A stretch of DNA of 60,757 bases, taken from Spirosoma sp. 48-14. Lineage in GTDB: Bacteria; Bacteroidota; Bacteroidia; Cytophagales; Spirosomataceae. How positions within the stretch are numbered: position 1 is the stretch's first letter; each line of letters starts with the position of its first letter. The DNA is taken from NCBI RefSeq assembly GCF_001898575.1, contig NZ_MKUD01000022.1:261214-321970 (forward strand), in the 5' to 3' direction. The notes beneath the pieces are model-generated. The model did no database searches. It was not told where the DNA came from and was given only the letters and a program-made list of their open reading frames with translations. Position numbers and translations under genes: made by a program. Shown here in pieces: positions 16,891-25,500 of the stretch.

Positions 16891-17394
16891 TCAGAAAATT
16901 CGGCTCCAGGCGAAGCGAATGATAAGAAGAAGGGCAACAAACCCGACGGCAATATAAATAAACGGAATATAGGTAACGGCGTAAATACGGGTTCGGTCGA
17001 TGAACCACATAATCCCTATAACCGCAACAATCAACGTCAGAAAGCCCGATAGCTTTCCGAAGCCCGGTATGTAATCGAAAGGGATTTTTCGCCGGATCAG
17101 CATCAGGGTGGCAATCATGGTAAGTATGGGCAGTATCTGAAGCGCCAGATTCATATCCCACACACTCTGTCGTTCGAACAAAAACAGGTAAATGTTCAGC
17201 GTAACGGCAAACATTCCCGGAATGCAGGCCAGATACACCAGCACAGCATATACATACTTCCACTTTATAATTTCTTCGGCCGTGCTTCCCGACCACAAAT
17301 TCACCAAAAAAGCTCCTGTCGGTATGGCCATCAGGAGCAGAAACAATAAAGCAGGCTGGCCCGATATGGCCTGAAAAACATCACGGAGGGTCAT
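16891..17394 (-). CDS. Small polytopic membrane protein, last gene of the four-gene module
   Basis: The 167-aa protein starts at ATG 17392-17394 (MTLRDVFQAISGQPALLFLL). An upstream in-frame start at 17484 would translate the hairpin and is unlikely. Five to six hydrophobic spans are visible: LLFLLLMAIPTGAFL, YVYAVLVYLACIPGMF, an amphipathic ALQILPILTMIATLML, LSGFLTLIVAVIGIMW, and FIYIAVGFVALLLIIRF. Charged loops are short. No family is recognised. It lies downstream of the ASKHA-type gene, separated by a 27-bp perfect inverted repeat, and so looks like the integral-membrane partner of the module. Confidence 0.8.
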   Translation of the reverse strand: MTLRDVFQAISGQPALLFLLLMAIPTGAFLVNLWSGSTAEEIIKWKYVYAVLVYLACIPGMFAVTLNIYLFLFERQSVWDMNLALQILPILTMIATLMLIRRKIPFDYIPGFGKLSGFLTLIVAVIGIMWFIDRTRIYAVTYIPFIYIAVGFVALLLIIRFAWSRIF

Positions 17395-17402
17395 AAAAGA
17401 TG

Positions 17403-17489
17403 ATTGAGTGATTGAGCGAATGAGTGATTTAGTGAGGGACTTATACAAGTCATTTATCACCCAATCACTCATTCGCTCAATCACTCAAT
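17403..17489. repeat. Perfect 27-bp inverted repeat inside the four-gene module
   Basis: Arms 17403-17429 and 17463-17489 pair perfectly with a 33-base loop. The arms are built of an 8-bp word, ATTGAGTG / GAGTGATT. The last base of the distal arm is the first base of the stop codon of the ASKHA gene. Related words recur at 18549-18630. Confidence 0.92.
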
Positions 17490-18541
17490 TATTTTAGTAT
17501 CAACAGATAGCCGATGGTGAAGTTTGCATCCCAGTCGAAGACGAACTGGTTGCAGCCGGTGGCGTCGGCAATAGCTTTGTAGACGTTCAGCCCAGCTTTC
17601 GATTTGGCACTTTCCAGCTTATAGGCCGATGGAGCATCGAGAACCGTATACCGCTCTTTACCTTTCCGAACCGACTTGGCTAACTCGAAGGGAACACCAC
17701 CGATGATAAAACAGGTTTGCCGATGATCGGAAGGTACCTGCTTCGCTTTGGCTTTTACTTCATCATAGACGGTAGCATCGCTGGTACCTTCGCTGTAGTA
17801 TTTTGATCCGTAGGTTTCCAGGGCCTTGATAGAACTGCCCTCTTTCCACGAGATTTTAGTGTTGCCCGATCCAATGTCTGTCACGAATGAGTTGCCTTCA
17901 TAGGAGTCTGGCAGTACCGCTCGTAGGCCCAGACTGCCTTCCTGCTCAGGCGTTACTGTATTGACGAAGTAGTTCAGCGATTTCAGCACTTTGATGATTT
18001 TCTGGGTGCCTTCTGCTTTCACAGCCCCTGAGCTAACGACGAAATGGATATTCCGACCCCCCACGCCAAAATCGAGCATCTTGCCGATATAGCTTTTCAG
18101 ACCAGTCCGCACGTCGTTGTCGGTAGCCATGTTTTCGAGCACGAGGCTATTGCCAAACTCAGCTTTTTCCAGTTTCCATCGTTTCTGATCGTCGATCCGA
18201 ACAACGAATGAGTTGAAACCACTAGCGCCTAATTCAACTACCCCTTTCAGTACGCCATTCTGGGGTTCTGGGGCTGTATACGAGAAATCTTTTTGGGGCT
18301 GGCTGCTGCTCGCTTCATCCGATGAACCAGATGAAGAAGCACTCGACTCATCGGTAGCTTCCTCGGCCGTCTTGTCGTCGGCGCGTGGCATGGTTTGTGA
18401 CTCCGTGTACTCCTTTTCTTTGTCTTTCGACTGAAGTTTCTTCAGAGCATCGTTACCACCAAAATAACGGAACGCGAAAAAGATAGCGGCCAAAATCAGG
18501 ACCGTAATAAGCAGCCGACCGGCTACGGTTAATCGTTGCAT
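17489..18541 (-). CDS. Membrane-anchored Ppx/GppA-like ASKHA-fold protein
   Basis: The 350-aa protein has one transmembrane helix at residues 9-27, a charged Ser/Glu-rich linker (about 35-90) and a C-terminal domain (about 95-350). That domain carries the marks of the acetate/sugar kinase-Hsc70-actin fold in its exopolyphosphatase form. They are phosphate-1 VVELGASGFNSFVV (101-114), the PEQEGSLGL block (198-206) where Ppx has its EEEA stretch, phosphate-2 VTDIGSGNTKISW (220-232) and the adenosine-side CFIIGGVPFELA (277-288). In phosphate-1 the usual Asp is Glu. Whether it hydrolyses polyphosphate or (p)ppGpp, or only binds nucleotide, is open. No known gene name applies. It lies between the PspA-like and polytopic genes. 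Confidence 0.75.
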   Translation of the reverse strand: MQRLTVAGRLLITVLILAAIFFAFRYFGGNDALKKLQSKDKEKEYTESQTMPRADDKTAEEATDESSASSSGSSDEASSSQPQKDFSYTAPEPQNGVLKGVVELGASGFNSFVVRIDDQKRWKLEKAEFGNSLVLENMATDNDVRTGLKSYIGKMLDFGVGGRNIHFVVSSGAVKAEGTQKIIKVLKSLNYFVNTVTPEQEGSLGLRAVLPDSYEGNSFVTDIGSGNTKISWKEGSSIKALETYGSKYYSEGTSDATVYDEVKAKAKQVPSDHRQTCFIIGGVPFELAKSVRKGKERYTVLDAPSAYKLESAKSKAGLNVYKAIADATGCNQFVFDWDANFTIGYLLILK

Positions 18542-18548
18542 AGTTTTA

Positions 18549-18630
18549 TTGAGTGATTGTGTGAATGAGCGATTGAGTGAAAAAGGCGGTTGAGTGACAC
18601 TCGCTCAATCACTCAATCACTCAACCGCTC
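18549..18630. repeat. Imperfect inverted repeat made of GAGTGATT-type words
   Basis: GCGGTTGAGTGA (18586-18597) pairs with TCACTCAACCGC (18617-18628). Further GAGTGATTG/CAATCACTC words flank it. It fills the gap between the ASKHA gene and the PspA-like gene and uses the same words as the hairpin at 17403. Confidence 0.75.
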
Positions 18631-18637
18631 AACTAAA

Positions 18638-19651
18638 TTAGTCCAGCAAATTCTTATAACCAGCGTCTTTTTGTGGAGCGGGGCCGAGGTTGACGGTCTG
18701 GGCAGGAGCATCCAACTGAACCATCTTAAACTCGCCTTTATTATAGGCTTCCAGCAGGGCCTGACCTTTGTCGGACAGGATACCGTTCTGAATATCGACC
18801 CCATTGATAAAGTCCATCGACAGGTCCATGGCCCGTTTCATTTCGCCCAGTTTATTGCTCATATCATCCTGGATATACTCCATCGACTGATCGAAATAGA
18901 ACTTCTTGTCGGGATCGCCTTTGAAGATACTGACCGCCGTTTTCAGCGCGTTGGAGCTTTCTTTGACGATCTGGTATTCGGTCTCTTTCAAACGAACCTT
19001 GATTTCCGTTTCCTTGATAATATAGTCGGCGCTCTGGTTCACCTTTTCCATGAAAGCCAGCACCTGTTTCATATTACGTTGCAGAGGCAGCAGTTTCTCG
19101 TTCATTTCCTGAAGGCCAGCCCCCTCGATAGTGGCTAGTTGAGCCGCTTCGCGCATGCCCGGCTTTTCGGTCATGGAGTTTGCCTTGTTAGCTTCCGCGA
19201 ATTTCTGTTTGATGGCTTCGTTGTTTTCATTGATTCGCTTGTTTAGCTTCACCAACTGCCCCGCCAGCGTATTGATTTGCCCCTGCATTTTTTCGCGCTT
19301 ATCCTTCAAATCCTGAACATAGATTTTCATGATCGCGATAGGATTTAGTTGGATCACCGTACCCGTGAGGCTACGCATCAGCGATTTAAACAGAAAGAAG
19401 ACCGCAGTCCGAATGTCTTTACTAGTGAACAGGAAGATCAGCACACCCAGCGCACCCAGCAGCAACGACAGTTCGAGTATATTCGAAGTCGCCCGAATCA
19501 GAAATTCCAGAATATCGTTGAGGTGCCAGAGGCCAAAACCAGCGATCCCCGCCAGCACAATCAGGCCTAGTACCCCTTCGGGGCGGTTCCAGAACGATTT
19601 CTTTTCGGGGCCGGAACCACTACTCAGTTGAGAAAAATCAGGAGTTGCCAT
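18638..19651 (-). CDS. Membrane-anchored long coiled-coil protein, PspA-like core
   Basis: The 337-aa protein has two hydrophobic spans near the N-terminus (about 26-43 and 57-76). A positively charged amphipathic stretch follows (about 81-100) and then a long helical region to about 300. The part from LNPIAIMKIYVQDLKDKREK (102-121) through TLAGQLVKLNKRINENNE resembles the start of the PspA/Vipp1 helical hairpin, where a Pro-containing start leads into two long antiparallel helices. That family forms membrane-remodelling ESCRT-III-like polymers. The resemblance is by eye only. The C-terminal tail (AQTVNLGPAPQ) is loose. It is encoded in the same direction as the ASKHA and coiled-coil genes. 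Confidence 0.76.
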   Translation of the reverse strand: MATPDFSQLSSGSGPEKKSFWNRPEGVLGLIVLAGIAGFGLWHLNDILEFLIRATSNILELSLLLGALGVLIFLFTSKDIRTAVFFLFKSLMRSLTGTVIQLNPIAIMKIYVQDLKDKREKMQGQINTLAGQLVKLNKRINENNEAIKQKFAEANKANSMTEKPGMREAAQLATIEGAGLQEMNEKLLPLQRNMKQVLAFMEKVNQSADYIIKETEIKVRLKETEYQIVKESSNALKTAVSIFKGDPDKKFYFDQSMEYIQDDMSNKLGEMKRAMDLSMDFINGVDIQNGILSDKGQALLEAYNKGEFKMVQLDAPAQTVNLGPAPQKDAGYKNLLD

Positions 19652-19655
19652 GTTT

Positions 19656-19741
19656 TTGATGTATGATGTAAGATGTACGATATAAGATGTAAGGTGTTGG
19701 TAGTAGGCGCAGTAAATACACCCTATATCCTACGTCATATA
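19656..19741. repeat. Repeat-rich gap with GATGTA/GATATA words and weak inverted symmetry
   Basis: Between the first two genes of the module, GATGTA-type words occur about four times in 40 bp (19659-19700). They are followed by a weakly complementary arm (CACCCTATATCCTACGTCATAT, broken pairing). It has the same position and style as the hairpins at 17403 and 18549, but is decayed. Confidence 0.55.
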
Positions 19742-20431
19742 TTATTTTAAGTACTGTGTCATTTTGGCGATGTCGCCTTTAATCTGATCGACAAAGTGCG
19801 CAAAGGTGGTTTCGTAATTTTGCTTATTCTGCGTGATTTTACCTCCCTGCTCCGTAATTTCTCCGCTGATATTGGTCAGTCGGGCTGTGTTGGCGTCGAT
19901 CTGCTTCTGAATTTCGATCAATTGTTTGGCCAGCGACTCGTTTTCGGTCTGTAAACGTTTCTGTTCGTTTTGTAACCCCCCGACGCGTTCGGCCAGAGCT
20001 GCTTCCACGCTTTTGCCGAAGGCATCACGATCTTTGTTGAGCGCTGCAATATAACCATTTGCCGTATTGGTCAATGTGGCCATATCGGTACTGCCTCCCA
20101 TTGCCTTAAAGCTGGCCCAGGCTGCCTGATACTGCTTGTCTTCGGGTAAACCCAGATTAGACAGGCTGCGTAAGGCTTCCCGAAACTCAAAGTAATCGGG
20201 GCCGGGCGGATTGTTCTGTGCGAGTACAGAAGCAAAGTGCTCGGCAAACTTCGAGTCGATAGAGCCGGTCTGGGCTGGGACTTCCGGCGCCGGATTCGAC
20301 AGTGTAGGAGCCGGTGGTCGGGGCGAAGCTGGTGCAGCGGCTGGCGCAGAGCCCGTTGCAACGCCCGGTTCTTCTTCTTTGATGAAGAAACTCAGAATTT
20401 TACGCCCAATTGATTTATCAGATTCTGGCAT
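19742..20431 (-). CDS. Cytoplasmic coiled-coil protein, first gene of the four-gene module
   Basis: The 229-aa protein has no membrane span. The N-terminus is basic and amphipathic (KSIGRKILSFFIKEEE), followed by a Pro/Ala-rich flexible linker (about 24-55). A helical domain (57-125) contains FAEHFASVLAQNNPPGPDYF and AALRSLSNLGLPEDK-like helices. A coiled coil covers about 140-225 (heptads in LQNEQKRLQTENESLAKQLI). It is the first gene of the module after 168 bp of upstream DNA. No family is recognised. The helical length and context suggest a structural partner of the PspA-like protein. Confidence 0.78.
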   Translation of the reverse strand: MPESDKSIGRKILSFFIKEEEPGVATGSAPAAAPASPRPPAPTLSNPAPEVPAQTGSIDSKFAEHFASVLAQNNPPGPDYFEFREALRSLSNLGLPEDKQYQAAWASFKAMGGSTDMATLTNTANGYIAALNKDRDAFGKSVEAALAERVGGLQNEQKRLQTENESLAKQLIEIQKQIDANTARLTNISGEITEQGGKITQNKQNYETTFAHFVDQIKGDIAKMTQYLK

Positions 20432-20599
20432 AGGAGTCAGTCAGTTAGTTGAAAGACAGAACAATGTTACAAGGTTCGTCTGAATCCCACAATATCAGAT
20501 TAGGCCGAACGGTTGCGGGAATGGGGAAATGGTCGTAGAACGGGCCGAATGTTAGAAATGGGTATCAGTTTATCGATTTCCGTTGAGGTGGATCGTCGC

Positions 20600-21265
20600 T
20601 CACTTCAGCCAGTTCTCCATACGCTCCCGAAACGTTTCGACTTTAGGCTTAGAGACGAGCTGAATATACATATTGTAATCATTGTGTTCATAGTAATCCT
20701 GATGATAAACCTCCGCCGGGAAAAACGCGTTGAATGGTACCACTTGCGTAACAACTTTCCCTTTATGATGCCCCGATGCATTTTCGCGACGGATAGCTGC
20801 TTCGATTCGGATTTTCTCGTCGGGGGTACGGTAGAAAATGGCCGATCGATAGTGTTTCCCGATATCAGGACCCTGCCGGTTGAGTTGGGTAGCATCGTGC
20901 CCGGCAAAGAATGCATCGAGCAGAACATCGTATGAAATTACGTTGGGGGTGTAGTAAACCTGAACGGTTTCGGCATGGCCCGTCTGATCGGTGCTTACCT
21001 GCTCGTAGGTTGGGTAATCGAGGTCACCACCTGCATAGCCGGAGACCGCCACGCGAACCCCTTTCAGTGATTTCATTTCTTCCTGAATCGCCCAGAAGCA
21101 CCCTCCAGCAAAGGTAGCTACGGCTTCGCCGGGTTGCAGAGTGGGTAATTTGGCTGGATTTATATCAATCGTTGTACTGGCCGATTTGTCAGTTGATTGT
21201 TGGTGGCAGGCCGATAGCGGGTAAGTAGCAACGACTAGTATGAGGACGTAGGTGGCTAATTTCAT
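20600..21265 (-). CDS. msrA: Peptide-methionine (S)-S-oxide reductase MsrA, lipoprotein form
   Basis: The 221-aa protein starts at ATG 21263-21265 with a lipobox (MKLATYVLILVVATYPLSAC), so it works outside the cytoplasm, anchored by lipid. The MsrA core is clear: the nucleophile Cys in ATFAGGCFWAIQEE, then VAVSGYAGGD, TGHAETVQVYY, FFAGHDATQLNRQG and YHQDYYEHN. It reduces the S-epimer of methionine sulfoxide in proteins. No resolving Cys is seen in the C-terminal part, so recycling must use a partner thiol protein. A longer start at 21394 would only add non-signal residues. Confidence 0.93.
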   Translation of the reverse strand: MKLATYVLILVVATYPLSACHQQSTDKSASTTIDINPAKLPTLQPGEAVATFAGGCFWAIQEEMKSLKGVRVAVSGYAGGDLDYPTYEQVSTDQTGHAETVQVYYTPNVISYDVLLDAFFAGHDATQLNRQGPDIGKHYRSAIFYRTPDEKIRIEAAIRRENASGHHKGKVVTQVVPFNAFFPAEVYHQDYYEHNDYNMYIQLVSKPKVETFRERMENWLK

Positions 21266-21340
21266 AATGAGCTGACTGGAATCAATTAACAAAAAAGCAG
21301 GGGGTGGGGTTACAAAGCCCTCAAATTCGCCCTGACTGGT

Positions 21341-21348
21341 TACCTTTG
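21341..21348 (+). promoter_or_regulatory. -7 element upstream of MiaE
   Basis: TACCTTTG at 21341-21348 lies 64 bp before the ATG at 21412. It falls inside any longer reading of the MiaE frame (GTG at 21304) and so favours the ATG. The -33 region is weak. Confidence 0.55.
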
Positions 21349-21411
21349 CTCGTAGAACGTCCCGAATTAAACAGAATAGACGTTTATTTCCCAATCCAGC
21401 TTTCGACGTTT

Positions 21412-22008
21412 ATGTCGCTGACAACTTTAGGCCTTGAATTGCCAACTGACCCTCGCTGGGTGAACATTGCCGAAATGAACATTGGCGATATTTTGATCGA
21501 TCATGCTTACTGCGAGCAGAAAGCGGCCTCTTCCTGTATCTCGTTGATTGTGCAGTATTCAGATAAGGCAGAACTGGTCGAAACCCTGACGCCCGTGGTG
21601 GCGGAGGAGTGGGGGCATTTTCAGCGTGTATTAAAAGAGTTGCGAAAACGCAATATCCCACTAGGTAGGCAGCGCAAAGATGAGTACGTCAATCAACTAC
21701 GCAGCCGACTTCGCCGACCTATTGGTGATCAGAAAGAACAATTGATGGATAATCTGTTGATTAATGCCCTCATTGAAGCCCGGAGTTGTGAACGATTCAA
21801 ACTCCTATCCGAGCATATTGCCGATGAAGGGCTACAGAAGTTCTATCGGGAACTGATGATTTCGGAGGCAGGTCATTACCGCAACTTTATCGACCTGGCC
21901 GAAACCTACCTGCCCGCTGAACGGGTTCGCCAGCGCTGGAAAGAGTTTCTGGCTGTCGAAGCGGATATTATGGCCAATCTTGACGTCCGGGGAGATCGGA
22001 TGCACTGA
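21412..22008 (+). CDS. miaE: tRNA-(ms2io6A)-hydroxylase, MiaE family
   Basis: The 198-aa ferritin-like diiron monooxygenase shows the metal-binding carboxylate and ExxH helices: CEQKAASSC, EEWGHFQRVL, EARSCERFKL and EAGHYRNFID. MiaE hydroxylates the isopentenyl group of 2-methylthio-N6-isopentenyl adenosine at position 37 of certain tRNAs, using O2. ATG 21412 (MSLTTLGLELPTDPRW) is preferred because the promoter-like TACCTTTG lies upstream of it. MiaA and MiaB, which make the substrate, are not in the window. The next gene starts 1 bp after the stop on the other strand. Confidence 0.92.
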   Translation: MSLTTLGLELPTDPRWVNIAEMNIGDILIDHAYCEQKAASSCISLIVQYSDKAELVETLTPVVAEEWGHFQRVLKELRKRNIPLGRQRKDEYVNQLRSRLRRPIGDQKEQLMDNLLINALIEARSCERFKLLSEHIADEGLQKFYRELMISEAGHYRNFIDLAETYLPAERVRQRWKEFLAVEADIMANLDVRGDRMH

Positions 22009-22128
22009 TTAGGTCTTAAGCCAACTGATCACCAGCCGCAGGATATAGTAATGGCATAGGAGTGAGAAAAAAATAGCAACTAGCCAGGTAAGAACAAAAA
22101 CAGGGTCAAAGGATTTGGTTCGATTCAT
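22009..22128 (-). CDS. Putative 39-aa single-span membrane peptide
   Basis: ATG 22126-22128 opens MNRTKSFDPVFVLTWLVAIF followed by FSLLCHYYILRLVISWLKT and TAA at 22009-22011, one base past the miaE stop. It has a basic start, a hydrophobic span (about 10-32) and a basic end. Such small proteins are common in Cytophagales intergenic regions but often missed. Coding is supported by the complete frame and composition only, so confidence is modest. Confidence 0.42.
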   Translation of the reverse strand: MNRTKSFDPVFVLTWLVAIFFSLLCHYYILRLVISWLKT

Positions 22129-22547
22129 GGTTACGGTAATATGGTAACACAAAGAATAGGTCTTGTAAGTTATACTTATTGATTATGCTTTTTAAGTAAC
22201 ACTGTGTGAGTGTATTTGGTTGGTTTTAGTTGATTGGCTGCTTACTTGCTCCGCTTAAACTTAAATAGTAACGCTACAAACGAAAAAAAAATATAGTGGC
22301 AGGTATCTTCTCTTCTTCACTATCTATTGGGCTCGACTACCAGGAAATAATAGCGCTGACCTATTGTGATTTTAGCTTCCAATCGTATTCAGACGAATGA
22401 TTTATTGAACGTCTGGAGGTCAAATGCTTACGAATTTTGCGTCGTGGATTTGGCAAATTGTTGGGCTTTCGGGCAGCAAATCGGTCGTAGGAGGGTTATC
22501 TTTACTGATTGGCTGCCGGAGCAGTCTGATTAAGTACGCACCAACTC
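22129..22547. other. Gap between the 39-aa peptide and the AddB-type gene
   Basis: This AT-rich stretch of 419 bp holds no convincing RNA gene. A 53-codon frame starting at 22423 runs into the AddB-type gene and looks accidental. TATCTTTA at about 22498 resembles a -7 element, 50 bp before the nuclease ATG. Confidence 0.4.
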
Positions 22548-25500
22548 ATGACATTTCTTCAGCAAACGGCCCAGCGAATTTTTGAAACCCACGGCCCCAG
22601 CCTGAGCGATGTTTGGGTAATTTTGCCTACTCGTAGGGCCGTTTCCGTTTTTCTTGACGAATTGGCATCGCTATCCGATCGCCCGTTTCTGGCCCCTCAT
22701 GCCTTGGCCGTCGACGACTTTATTACGCATGCTGCCGGGGTTCAACTGATCGATTCAGTAAGCCTGCTATTCGAACTCTTTGAAGTATTCAAAGTAATTG
22801 ACCCACAGGTTGAGTTTGAGCAATTCATTGGCTGGGCCTCCGTACTGCTGGCTGATTTCGACCGGATCGATCAGTATCTGGTTGATATACAGGAATTGTT
22901 TAGCTATTTAACAGCGGCTAAAGCACTTGAGCGCTGGCAGGTCGATCATCCATCATCGGCAAAACCTATTGTCGAAACACCAGGTACAACCCGTTATTTC
23001 CGGTTGTTTGAGAATCTGCACCGTGCCTATACCGATCTCCATAACCGACTGAGTGAGCAGCGATTGGCGTACCGTGGAATGGCGTACCGGCTCCTGGCGC
23101 AACACGTAGACACACTGATTCGCGATAATCTGGCATATGAGCGAATCTATTTTGTTGGATTCAACGCACTCAGCCGGGCCGAGGAACAAATCATACGGGT
23201 GCTCGTCGATGCTAAAAAAGCTGAATTGATCTGGGATGCGGATCAGTATTATGTAGCCGACTGGCGGCAGGAGGCCGGTGAGTTTTTACGACGATACCGG
23301 GATAATGGCTGGTTTTTCTCAAAGCAGAACCGTGAAGATTTAGCGCAGCTATCGAATAATCTGCTCAATACCGACAAAGCGATTCGGGTCGTAGGCGTAC
23401 CGAATGCGAGTATGCAGGCGAAGGTAGCCGGGAAGCTTTACAGCGACTGGCAGGCGAGTAGCGTGTCGGGAGCCAGGGCTAAAACCGCTATTGTACTGGC
23501 CGACGAAACCCTGTTAATTCCGGTACTATATGCACTCGACGACAATGTGACGGATCTGAACGTAACCATGGGGTTATCCTTACGTTCGTCCTTACTCTTT
23601 ACGTTGATCGATACGCTGTTCGAAATGCAGCGGACGGTGCACGAATTTCGGTCGAAAGATGACCCGGATGGCCGAGTGGCTAAGTACCACCATCGTCATG
23701 TCGTTAAGTTGCTCAATCATCCGTTTGTAAAGCAGTATGAGCGCATTAAAGGGCTGATGTGGCCGGGCGATGTACTGGAATCGGGTGAAGAGCTGCCACC
23801 GGAACCTTTGTTTCAGTGGATGGCTAAAGAAATTGTTCAGAACCAGCGGGTGTACCTGACCGAGAACGAACTCCGCATGCTGGGCCAGAACGACCCACTG
23901 GTGCAGGTCTTGTTTGCACGATGGCCCGAAAACGAACCCATGCGGGCTGTCCAGTTTTTGTACGAACTGATCGAGCGCCTTCGGGATGTTTATCGGGTCA
24001 GTCAGGATGCCATCGAAATCGAGTACCTATACCTGTTTTTTACCTTGCTCAAACAGCTCGAAGCCACACTCGAACGACAGATGGCAGATGGAAGAGGGCA
24101 GAAAGGACAGCCTTTATCGCAAGCTACAGTTACCGTGCGCAGTTTTCGTACGTTTTTGTACGAATTGATTCGGCAGACCAGTATTCCCTTTACTAGTGAA
24201 GGCAAGAGTCAATTGCAGATTATGGGTATGCTCGAAACGCGGGCATTAGACTTCGACCGGGTGATTATTTTGTCGGTCAATGAAGGGATTTTGCCCCAAG
24301 CCCGTCGCTTGAACTCGCTCATTCCGTTCGATATAGCTGCCGAACTAAACTTGCCGACTTATCGGGAGCAGGAGGCCGTGATGGCCTATCATTTTTACCG
24401 ACTGCTCCAGCGAGCCAGCGATATTGTGCTGCTGCATACCACATCGACCGATGCCTATGGAAGCAGCAAAGGTGAGCCAAGCCGATTTATCCGACAGATC
24501 GAGCATGAGCTTGTCCCTGGCTCTCAGGGTCGTATCAGGTTAAGTTATCCAACCGTTCGTTTTGGTAAGGCCGGAAGCAGTACTGTAGCCGATCTGACCG
24601 ACTTGCGCGTTCCTAAAACGGCTGCTATTCGCAAACAGCTTATCACCCTGCTCACAACGAGGGGCTTATATCCATCGTATCTGAACCAGTTCATTAGCTG
24701 CTCCATGCGATTCTACTTCAGCCGGATTGTAAATATTGCGGAAGAAGACGATATTGAAGAAAAGATGGGGGCGGCTGAGTTTGGAAGCTGGCTGCACATG
24801 GTGCTGGAACGGCTGGATAAAGAATATCGGCTAAAATCCCGACCCATTGATGAGGGCATCATCAAGCATTTGCTGGAAGAAGAGTTCGCTAAATCGATGA
24901 AGGGCCGGGTGATCGAATCGGGTATGAATTTGCTGCTGTACGAACTGGCCCAGAAGCTCATGCTCGATTTTCAGCGTGAGCAAAGCAAACTGACTGGCCT
25001 GACGGTGATCGCTACGGAACAAACGCTGGAAACCTACCTGGATGTCCCGCTTGAACAGGGCGTGTCTATTCGGGTACGTATTGCCGGTAAAGTTGACCGA
25101 ATTGAACAGTATGCTGGACAGATTCGAATTGTCGATTATAAAACGGGTCGCGTTGATCTGGCCGATAAAACCCCGCCCGACTTAACCGAAAAGCTACTGA
25201 ACGATGGGCGCGAGGAGAAAATGCGTCAGTTGTGGATGTATCGGTATCTGGCACTCAAAAATATCAGTCAATGGGGTGGTTTGCCCCGCGATAAAGCGAA
25301 GAACGATATATTTCCGACGCGTGGGTTACCCGTTGAAGCCGGATTTTATTCGTTCCGTGATTTGAATGGCGGTTTTAAAACGAACCCAGTCCGATTTGGC
25401 GCGAATGATGATCCCAATCAGTATATCGCCGATTCGGAGGCAATTTTGCAGCAACTCATTCGGCAGATTCTGGACCTAAGTGAACCATTCCGAAAAACAG

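Noticed and set aside
17395..17484. N-terminal extension of the polytopic membrane protein to an ATG at 17484
   Set aside because: The extra 30 residues are read from the 27-bp hairpin and have no homologous look; ATG 17394 starts a normal protein.
21304..21411. GTG start for MiaE at 21304
   Set aside because: A TACCTTTG box lies within it, and MiaE proteins begin near the MSLTTLGLELP sequence.
22100..22130. GGTTCGATTC, resembling a tRNA T-loop
   Set aside because: Flanking bases do not pair and no acceptor or anticodon arm can be built.
22423..22587. A 53-codon plus-strand frame starting MLTNFASWIW
   Set aside because: It overlaps the start of the AddB-type gene, shows no domain and has no clear promoter.
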